The notes beneath the pieces are model-generated. The model was not told the DNA's origin. It searched no databases and worked only from the letters and a program-made list of their open reading frames with translations. The translations under genes and the position numbers were made by a program. Positions 58,840 to 64,000 of a stretch of 64,000 bases of DNA are shown in pieces. The DNA is from Egicoccus sp. AB-alg6-2 (GTDB lineage Bacteria > Actinomycetota > Nitriliruptoria > Nitriliruptorales > Nitriliruptoraceae): NCBI RefSeq assembly GCF_041821025.1, contig NZ_JBGUAY010000003.1:62001-126000 (forward strand), written 5' to 3'. Position 1 is the first letter of the stretch, and every line of letters begins with the position of its first letter.

Positions 58840-59925
58840 GTGCCCGACGACCTGCCACCCTCCGCCCTGCCGACGCCACCAGACGGCTTCTCGCTGCGGC
58901 GCGCCACCTGGGACGACCTGTTCACCGTCGCCGGGCTGTACGCGGCGTGCTCGTTGGCGCGGGTGGGTGCCGTCACGACCCGCCCCGGCGACCTGCGGGT
59001 GCGTTGGCTGGAGCTCGGAGGACCACAGGACGTGCTGCTGGTCGAGCACCCGGACGCGTCCCCCGCGCTGGTGGCGGCGCTGGAGTTCCAGGCCGACGTC
59101 GACCCGTGGACCGACGAGCTCGACCTGCATGTCGAGGGCAAGGTCCACCCCGCGTGGGAGGGGCACGGGCTGGCCACCTACCTCCTCGACCACGCCGAAC
59201 GGCGGGCACGCCGCGAGGCATGGCTCGCGGGACGCGCGACGGCGGTGCTGCGCACGACCGTCGTCGACGGCGACGAGCGGGCGCGGTCCTTCTTCGCCCA
59301 CCGCGGCTTCGTGCCCGTCCGCCACCTGCTGCAGTTGCGGCTGGACCTGCACGCCTCGCCCCCGCAAGCGGTGTGGCCGGCGGGGGTGGGCTGCCGGACG
59401 TTCGTGCCCGGGCGTGACGAGGAGGCGCTGTGGTCGGCGCACCTGGCGGCGTTCGCCGACAACCCGGAGTTCCTGCCGCTGGAACTGCACGACTGGGTCG
59501 AGTTCCACACCCGCGACCCGGGCTTCGACCCTTCGCTGGTGCTGCTCGCCGAGGCGGACCCGGGCATCGGGGTGTCCGACGCGGACGGGCTCGATGCGCC
59601 GACGGTCGTCGGGTTCGCCTGGTGCCGGGCCGGCGCGGAAGGCGCCGCCGAGGAGGGCTGGATCCGCGACCTCGCCGTGGTCCCGGCGTGGCAGGGCCGA
59701 GGGATCGGCATGGCGCTGCTGCGGGCGGCGTTCGGCGCGTTCCGGACCCGGGGGCTGACGGGCGTGCGGCTCGAGGTCGACGACGTGACGATGGACGGCG
59801 CCGTCGGCCTGTACCGGCGCGCCGGAATGCGCATCGCGAGGCGCACCGACGTCCTCGAGCAGCTGCTGGTCACCGCCGCCAGCATCGACGACCCCGGGCC
59901 GCCACCGCTGCCCCCCGCCGCCTGA
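58840..59925 (+). CDS. double-domain GNAT N-acetyltransferase
   Basis: 361-residue protein with two GNAT folds. The first (about 15-170) has HPAWEGHGLATYLLDHAERRA; the second (about 180-345) has the better acetyl-CoA motif VVPAWQGRGIGMALLRAAFGAF, then LEVDDVTMDGAVGLYRRAGM. The tandem layout and length are like mycothiol synthase MshD, but the mycothiol-specific residues were not checked and other double GNATs exist. The C-terminal Pro-rich tail is short. It ends just before the repeat cluster 59932-60070. Confidence 0.85.
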   Translation: MPDDLPPSALPTPPDGFSLRRATWDDLFTVAGLYAACSLARVGAVTTRPGDLRVRWLELGGPQDVLLVEHPDASPALVAALEFQADVDPWTDELDLHVEGKVHPAWEGHGLATYLLDHAERRARREAWLAGRATAVLRTTVVDGDERARSFFAHRGFVPVRHLLQLRLDLHASPPQAVWPAGVGCRTFVPGRDEEALWSAHLAAFADNPEFLPLELHDWVEFHTRDPGFDPSLVLLAEADPGIGVSDADGLDAPTVVGFAWCRAGAEGAAEEGWIRDLAVVPAWQGRGIGMALLRAAFGAFRTRGLTGVRLEVDDVTMDGAVGLYRRAGMRIARRTDVLEQLLVTAASIDDPGPPPLPPAA

Positions 59926-59931
59926 CGGAAT

Positions 59932-60065
59932 GGCACGGTGCCCCGGCAGCAGGAACCGAACGGCACGGTGCCCCGGCAGCAGGAACCGGCGGGCACCGAA
60001 CTTGCCGCCGGTGACCGTTCCGGCCGCAGGAACCGAACGGCACGGTGCCCCGGCAGCAGGAACCG
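59932..60065. repeat. 30-bp repeat, three copies, in the GNAT-serB gap
   Basis: GGCACGGTGCCCCGGCAGCA followed by GGAACCG occurs at 59932-59958, 59962-59988 and 60039-60065. The first two are spaced exactly 30 bases apart; the third lies inside the inverted-repeat element. Each unit contains the palindrome GGCACGGTGCC. Confidence 0.85.
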
Positions 60066-60070
60066 GCGGC
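60004..60070. repeat. 67-bp inverted-repeat element, copy 3 (serB 3' end)
   Basis: Left arm GCCGCCGGTGACCGTTCC (60004-60021) is identical to copy 1, and the right arm GGAACCGGCGGC (60059-60070) is identical in all three copies. The right arm is followed by AAAGAAT and the serB stop; in copy 2 the matching bases are AGAGGAT. The similarity therefore runs on into the stop codon. Confidence 0.78.
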
Positions 60071-60077
60071 AAAGAAT

Positions 60078-61310
60078 TCAGACCGGCGGGGTGCCCGGAA
60101 CCGGGAGCGGCGCGTCGCGGACGAGATCGGGGTCGTTGGCGTCGGCGGCGTCCACCTCGTCGCGGCGAATGCCGAGCAGGAACAGGATCGCGTCGAGGTA
60201 GGGCACCGAGACCGCGGTGTCGGCGGCGTCGCGGACCACGGGCTTGGCGTTGAAGGCGATGCCGAGGCCCGCGGTGGCGAGCATGTCGAGGTCGTTGGCG
60301 CCGTCGCCGATGGCGACGGTCTGTTCGAGCGGGATCTGCTCGGCGGCGGCGATGCGGCGCAGGACCGCCGCCTTGCCGGCACGGTCGACGACGTCACCGA
60401 GAACGCGGCCGGTGAGGTGGCCGTCGACCACCTCGAGTTCGTTGGCGACCGCGTGGTCGAGGTCGAGGTCGTGGGCGAGCACGTCGGTGACGGCGGTGAA
60501 CCCGCCCGAGACGATCGCGACGGTGTAGCCCAGCCGCTTGAGCGTCCGCACGAACGTGCGTGCGCCGGGGGTGAGCCGCAGGCGGGCCCGGACCTCGTCC
60601 AGCGCACTGGCGGGGGTGCCGGCGAGCTTGGCGACCCGCTCGCGCAGGGAGGCCTCGAAGTCGAGTTCGCCGTTCATCGCCCGTGCCGTGATGTCGGCGA
60701 CCTCGCCGGCGCAACCGGCGACGTCGGCGAGCAGTTCGATGACCTCGTCCTGGATCAGGGTCGAGTCCACGTCCATGACCACCAGGCGCTTGGCCCGCCG
60801 TTCGAGGCTCTCCCGCTGGATGGCGACGTCGACGCCGTGCTGACGGCTGGCGGCGACCAGCGCCCGCCGCATCACCTCGACGTCGCCGTCGACGACCACG
60901 AACTCGTAGGAGACCACCGGGTAGCGCGAGAGACGCAGGATGCGGTCGATGTTGCCGTCGCCCTCGGCGATCGCGCCCGTGACCCCGGCCAGCGCACCCG
61001 GCGCAAGGGTCTGTCCGATGACGGTCACCACGAAGCGGGGCTTGGTGGCCCGCTGTGAGGTCTCCTCGACGACCTCGAACTCGAGTTGCAGCCCGTGCTC
61101 CCAGCCGTGAAAGAGCAGGTCCTTCAGGACGTCGTCGCCGGCGGTGACACCGACAAGCAGGTCGAGGGTGAGGCGTTCGCGGACCACCACCTGTTCCATG
61201 TCGTACAGGTGCGCACCGGTCGAAGCGAGCACGCCGAGCAGCCCCGTCGTGATGCCGGGGCGGTCGCGTCCGGTGCAGCGCACCAGGATCGTCCGTAGCG
61301 CCTCGTCCAT
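60078..61310 (-). CDS. serB: phosphoserine phosphatase with two ACT domains
   Basis: Last step of serine synthesis. The 410-residue product has two ACT-like domains (about 8-75 and 90-165), which bind amino acids for feedback. The HAD phosphatase follows (from about 180: VVMDVDSTLIQDEVIELLA, VSGGFTAVT, AIGDGANDLDMLATAG and the PLP-like loop AFNAKP). The C-terminal 20 residues are Pro/Asp-rich. ATG 61310 has TAGGCT eight bases upstream and no Shine-Dalgarno, so it may be leaderless. The 3' end touches the inverted-repeat element. Confidence 0.95.
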   Translation of the reverse strand: MDEALRTILVRCTGRDRPGITTGLLGVLASTGAHLYDMEQVVVRERLTLDLLVGVTAGDDVLKDLLFHGWEHGLQLEFEVVEETSQRATKPRFVVTVIGQTLAPGALAGVTGAIAEGDGNIDRILRLSRYPVVSYEFVVVDGDVEVMRRALVAASRQHGVDVAIQRESLERRAKRLVVMDVDSTLIQDEVIELLADVAGCAGEVADITARAMNGELDFEASLRERVAKLAGTPASALDEVRARLRLTPGARTFVRTLKRLGYTVAIVSGGFTAVTDVLAHDLDLDHAVANELEVVDGHLTGRVLGDVVDRAGKAAVLRRIAAAEQIPLEQTVAIGDGANDLDMLATAGLGIAFNAKPVVRDAADTAVSVPYLDAILFLLGIRRDEVDAADANDPDLVRDAPLPVPGTPPV

Positions 61311-61318
61311 GACGCGGG

Positions 61319-61324
61319 AGCCTA
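61319..61324 (-). promoter_or_regulatory. -10-like box directly before serB (leaderless candidate)
   Basis: TAGGCT on the minus strand, eight bases before the serB ATG. A plus-strand TACGCT for the aminotransferase lies 12 bases away, so the promoters overlap. Confidence 0.5.
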
Positions 61325-61336
61325 TCGACCTCCGCC

Positions 61337-61342
61337 TACGCT
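61337..61342 (+). promoter_or_regulatory. -10-like box for the aminotransferase gene
   Basis: TACGCT, 31 bases before the ATG at 61374. Confidence 0.45.
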
Positions 61343-61373
61343 CCCCGTCGCAGGCACGTGGAGGAAACGCACC

Positions 61374-62549
61374 ATGGCAACGACGAACCCGGCGCTCGAG
61401 CAGCTGGGCGGCTACCCGCTCGCGGGGTTGCAGGACCTCGCCAACGAGCTGCGGGCCGATGGCGGCCCGGTAGCCGATTTCTCGATCGGCGACCCGGACG
61501 AACCCACGCCGCCGTTCATCCGTGACGCGTTGATCGACGCGGTCGGGCCGGTCAGCCGCTATCCCACGGCGGCCGGACAGCGGGCGTTGCGTGAGGCCGT
61601 CGCGAGCTGGGTCCGGACCCGCCACGGCGTCGAGGTCGACCCCGACGTGCACGTGCTGCCGTCCGCGGGCAGCAAGGAGGCGATCTTCCACCTGCCGCTC
61701 GCCGTGCTCGATCCCCACGGGGACCGGCGGGCGGTCGTCTGGGGCGACCCCGGCTATCCGGTGTACGGGCGTGGCGCCCTGTTCGCGGGCGGGGTCTCCG
61801 ATCCGGTGCCCCTGACCCACGAGGGCGCGTGGCGCCTCGAACTGGGCGATCTCGGCGCCGACCGCCTCGCGGCCGCCTGCCTCGCCTGGGTGAACTACCC
61901 CCACAACCCCACCGGTGCGGTCGTCGACGTCGACTACTACCGCCGCCAGGTCGCAACGGCACGGGAACAGGGCCTGCTGCTGGCCTCGGACGAGTGCTAC
62001 CAGGAGGTGTGGTTCGACGAGCCGGCGCCGAGCGTGCTCGAGGTGTGCGAGGGCAACTTCACCGACGTGCTCGCCTTCGTGTCGCTGTCCAAGCGCTCGG
62101 GCATGACCGGCTATCGCGCCGGGGCGATCGTCGGCGACCCGGAGCTGATCCGTCGCCTGCGCCTGCTGCGACCCAACGTCGGCACCGCCTCGCCCGACTT
62201 CGTCCAGGTGGCGGCGACGGCCGCGTGGCGCGACCAGACCCACGTCGATGCCAGGCGGGCGGTGTTCGCCGCCAAGCGCGACGTGGTGCTCGGCTTCCTG
62301 CGTGACGCGGGCATCGAGGTGAGCGGCTCGGACGCGACCTTCTACGTCTGGTTCCGCGCCCCGGGCGGCGACGACACCGGCTACGCCGAGGCGCTGCTGA
62401 AGGAGCGCATCATCGCCTCCCCCGGGACCGCGTTCGGACCGGCCGGAGCGGGGTGGATGCGCCTGGCGCTGGTCCCGACCGTCCAAGGCTGCCGCGAGGC
62501 GGTCGAACGCTGGGCCGAAGCCATCGACGCCGGACGCCTGCCGAGCTGA
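61374..62549 (+). CDS. dapC: succinyldiaminopimelate transaminase-type aminotransferase
   Basis: PLP aminotransferase class I/II, 391 residues. Visible are PVADFSIGDPDEPTPPFI, PSAGSKEAIFHL, WVNYPHNPTGAV, the PLP Lys in SLSKRSGMTGYRAG and the Arg in MRLALVPT. The overall pattern matches actinobacterial DapC, which acts in lysine/diaminopimelate synthesis, but this class is broad and the substrate is inferred. GGAGGA lies about eight bases before the ATG. Divergent from serB. Confidence 0.85.
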   Translation: MATTNPALEQLGGYPLAGLQDLANELRADGGPVADFSIGDPDEPTPPFIRDALIDAVGPVSRYPTAAGQRALREAVASWVRTRHGVEVDPDVHVLPSAGSKEAIFHLPLAVLDPHGDRRAVVWGDPGYPVYGRGALFAGGVSDPVPLTHEGAWRLELGDLGADRLAAACLAWVNYPHNPTGAVVDVDYYRRQVATAREQGLLLASDECYQEVWFDEPAPSVLEVCEGNFTDVLAFVSLSKRSGMTGYRAGAIVGDPELIRRLRLLRPNVGTASPDFVQVAATAAWRDQTHVDARRAVFAAKRDVVLGFLRDAGIEVSGSDATFYVWFRAPGGDDTGYAEALLKERIIASPGTAFGPAGAGWMRLALVPTVQGCREAVERWAEAIDAGRLPS

Positions 62550-62665
62550 CACCGCCGTGTCACGGCTCCGCATCGATGTCGCGCCAACTCGCCACCGGTG
62601 CGTGATTGCCGCGACACCGACGACACCACGCGACATGGCGTCCGGGTGGGCGCGCGTCGTCGTCC

Positions 62666-63646
62666 TCAGGTCCGTTCGGCGACGCGCTTGCCGAGCATGC
62701 CGACGACCAGCACGATGACGAGCGCCGTCAGCCCGAGCGCGAGTGCCGTCGGCACCTCGGTGGCGACCGGGGCGCCCAGCCGCGTGTCGCCGACCCCGTC
62801 GACGCCGCTCGGCCACGGCCACAACACGCGCACCGACCCGACCATCAACCCGACGAGGGCGGCCAGGACGAGGTCGTGCCAGCGCTGCAGGAGCCAGTTG
62901 AGCAGGGTGGCGAACGACGCCAGTCCGGCGACGCAGCCAGTCCCGACCACGGCGATCACGCCGAGGTCGCGCTCGCTGACCGCGTCGATGACGTTGGTGT
63001 ACATGCCGAGCATCAGCAGCAGGAACGAGCCGGAGATGCCCGGCAGGATCATGGCGCAGACGCCGATCATGCCGGCGACGAGGAAGTGGGCCAGCGTGGG
63101 GTCGGCGACCGGCCCCGACCGTAGGCCGAGCACGACGAAGGTCAGCGCGCCGACGCCCAACACCACCAGCAGGTGGGTCCCGGAAGGTCGACGCAGTTCC
63201 TGCCAGGCCAGGACGGTCGCACCGGCGATGAGGCCCAGGAACAGCGCCGACATCGGCACGGGGTGGTGGTGCAGCAGTCCGCGGAGCAGCGTGGCAAGGG
63301 AAAAGATGGCGGCGAGGATGCCGAGCAGCAGGCTGACGACGAAGCCCCACTCGATCGCCGCGAACGCCGTCCCGGCGGCACGCAACTGCCCGCGCAGCAA
63401 CAGCGACAACGTCCGCGCCCCCTGACGCACGTTGGCGATCAGGCGGGGGTAGATGCCGGTGATCAGGGCCACGGTGCCACCGGAGAACCCGGGTACGAGG
63501 TCGGCCGTGCCCATGCCGAAGCCGACGGCCGCGGTCCCCAGCAGGTCCAACGGACGCTGCGGGGCCGTGTCCGGCGCAGCCTCTGGTGGCCGTGGCGCGA
63601 TCGGCTCGGCGTCGCCGCCCTGCGGGGCGGGGGGATGGCTGTCCAC
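62666..63646 (-). CDS. DUF368 polyprenyl-phosphate transporter
   Basis: 326-residue integral membrane protein with about 10 helices. DUF368 members (PopT) were recently shown to recycle undecaprenyl phosphate to the inner leaflet for wall synthesis. The family opening GTADLVPGFSGGTVALITGIYPRLI (near residue 40) and LPGISGSFLLLMLGMY in the repeat half are present, giving the internal twofold symmetry. The N-terminal 40 residues are polar and variable. The TAGCGT box 37 bases upstream includes the GDPD stop codon. Confidence 0.88.
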   Translation of the reverse strand: MDSHPPAPQGGDAEPIAPRPPEAAPDTAPQRPLDLLGTAAVGFGMGTADLVPGFSGGTVALITGIYPRLIANVRQGARTLSLLLRGQLRAAGTAFAAIEWGFVVSLLLGILAAIFSLATLLRGLLHHHPVPMSALFLGLIAGATVLAWQELRRPSGTHLLVVLGVGALTFVVLGLRSGPVADPTLAHFLVAGMIGVCAMILPGISGSFLLLMLGMYTNVIDAVSERDLGVIAVVGTGCVAGLASFATLLNWLLQRWHDLVLAALVGLMVGSVRVLWPWPSGVDGVGDTRLGAPVATEVPTALALGLTALVIVLVVGMLGKRVAERT

Positions 63647-63682
63647 GTGGGGTCCGGTCGGGGATCGTCTGGCGGTCGCGGC

Positions 63683-63688
63683 ACGCTA
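63683..63688 (-). promoter_or_regulatory. -10-like box for the DUF368 gene
   Basis: TAGCGT on the minus strand; its first three bases are the stop codon of the preceding phosphodiesterase gene. Confidence 0.4.
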
Positions 63689-64000
63689 CTCGTCGTCCCC
63701 GGGCGTGGCCTCCCAGCAGCCCCGCTCGGCCAGGACGTCGCGCAACAATCGGGTGCGGTCGCTGACCAGCCCGTCCACGCCGAGGTCGAGCAGTCGGTGC
63801 ATCTCGCCCGGCTCGTTCACCGTCCAGACCTGGACCGGCATGGCGGCCCAATGGGCGGCGGCGAGGAAGCGGCGGTCGACGATCGGGATCGCCCCGAAGC
63901 GCAACGGAACCTGCAGCACGTCGGCGCGCAGGCGCACCCTGCTGCCGCCGCGCCGGGTCAACGACCCGATGCGCAGGCGACGCACCTCGGCGGGGCCGGC
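63686..64000 (-). CDS. glycerophosphodiester phosphodiesterase, C-terminal part (cut by window edge)
   Basis: About 104 residues of the C-terminal end of a GDPD-family TIM barrel: VQVWTVNEPGEMHRLLDLGVDGLVSDRT is the typical last strand-loop (WTVN, then GVDG-SD). The reading frame continues past the window end. It acts on glycerophosphodiesters or related polymers; the substrate and any signal peptide lie outside. Stop at 63686; the DUF368 gene follows on the same strand. Confidence 0.85.
   Translation of the reverse strand, partial: AGPAEVRRLRIGSLTRRGGSRVRLRADVLQVPLRFGAIPIVDRRFLAAAHWAAMPVQVWTVNEPGEMHRLLDLGVDGLVSDRTRLLRDVLAERGCWEATPGDDE

Noticed and set aside
60078-63851. Very long minus-strand open frame running from serB through the aminotransferase region
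   Set aside because: Only the last 410 codons are SerB; the rest is a shadow of dapC and DUF368 genes. Start placed at 61310.
1-64000. tRNA, rRNA or prophage genes
   Set aside because: No cloverleaf-like sequence with TTCGA loop and CCA-type stem, no rRNA blocks and no phage genes were recognised; a tRNAscan run would settle the tRNA point.

Overview
The window is a very G+C-rich (roughly 70 percent by eye), gene-dense piece of actinobacterial chromosome. Almost every gene is chromosomal housekeeping. The pointers to Actinomycetota are a WhiG-type sigma factor beside rpsB, DUF2469 beside rnhB, an actinobacterial bL28, a resuscitation-promoting-factor (Rpf) domain, CofC for coenzyme F420, and the order ftsY-smc-mutM-rnc-rpmF-DUF177-SepIVA-coaD-rsmD, which resembles mycobacteria. 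S-layer-homology (SLH) domains on wall hydrolases plus a complete ectABCD operon suggest a halotolerant, deep-branching lineage such as Nitriliruptoria. That placement is inference, not proof.

Layout. 1-7.6 kb (minus strand): site-2 protease (cut by the window edge), dxr, rlmN, cdsA, frr, pyrH, tsf, rpsB, covering isoprenoid and phospholipid precursors and translation. 7.6-12.3 kb: an M23 peptidase fused to a lipase-like domain, whiG, xerC, and an M23 peptidase with SLH repeats. 12.4-17.7 kb: dprA-yifB-yraN, two small or DUF genes, rnhB (plus) and lepB. 17.9-22.3 kb: the rpsP-khpA-rimM-trmD / rplS translation cluster and ffh. 22.4-27.2 kb: a PhyH-type oxygenase, a cstA / CC-tail protein / ArsA-like ATPase module with overlapping genes, and a lone hypothetical. 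27.3-40.8 kb: ftsY, smc, an aberrant MutM, rnc, rpmF, DUF177, an IS110 element, SepIVA, coaD, rsmD and oligopeptidase B. 40.9-49.0 kb: an SLH-Rpf wall enzyme, acetoacetyl-CoA synthetase, recG, a DAK2-domain kinase, rpmB and a stand-alone RAM-domain protein. 49-52.3 kb: ectABCD. 52.5-64 kb: ddl, a C-S lyase, an SDR, gpsA, cofC, a cold-shock-like protein, a hypothetical, a double GNAT, serB, an aminotransferase, a DUF368 lipid-carrier transporter and the end of a GDPD phosphodiesterase.

How it is organised. Many operons are knit by ATGA, GTGA or TTGA overlaps. A -10-like hexamer of the form TA(G/C)(G/C)NT recurs ahead of operons, and in at least six genes it lies only 6-9 bases before the start codon with no Shine-Dalgarno, which suggests leaderless transcripts. 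Perfect hairpins mark ends after tsf, rplS, rpmB and the SLH-Rpf gene.

The main unexplained structure is non-coding: a 66-67 bp inverted-repeat element present three times, each time 5-7 bases past the stop codon of a minus-strand gene (cdsA, mutM, serB); a 62-63 bp direct-repeat array between tsf and pyrH; and an IS110 element that appears to have landed inside a 9-bp inverted repeat. The protein most worth testing is the MutM-locus protein, which lacks every catalytic residue I could check. No rRNA, tRNA, CRISPR array or prophage was recognised.
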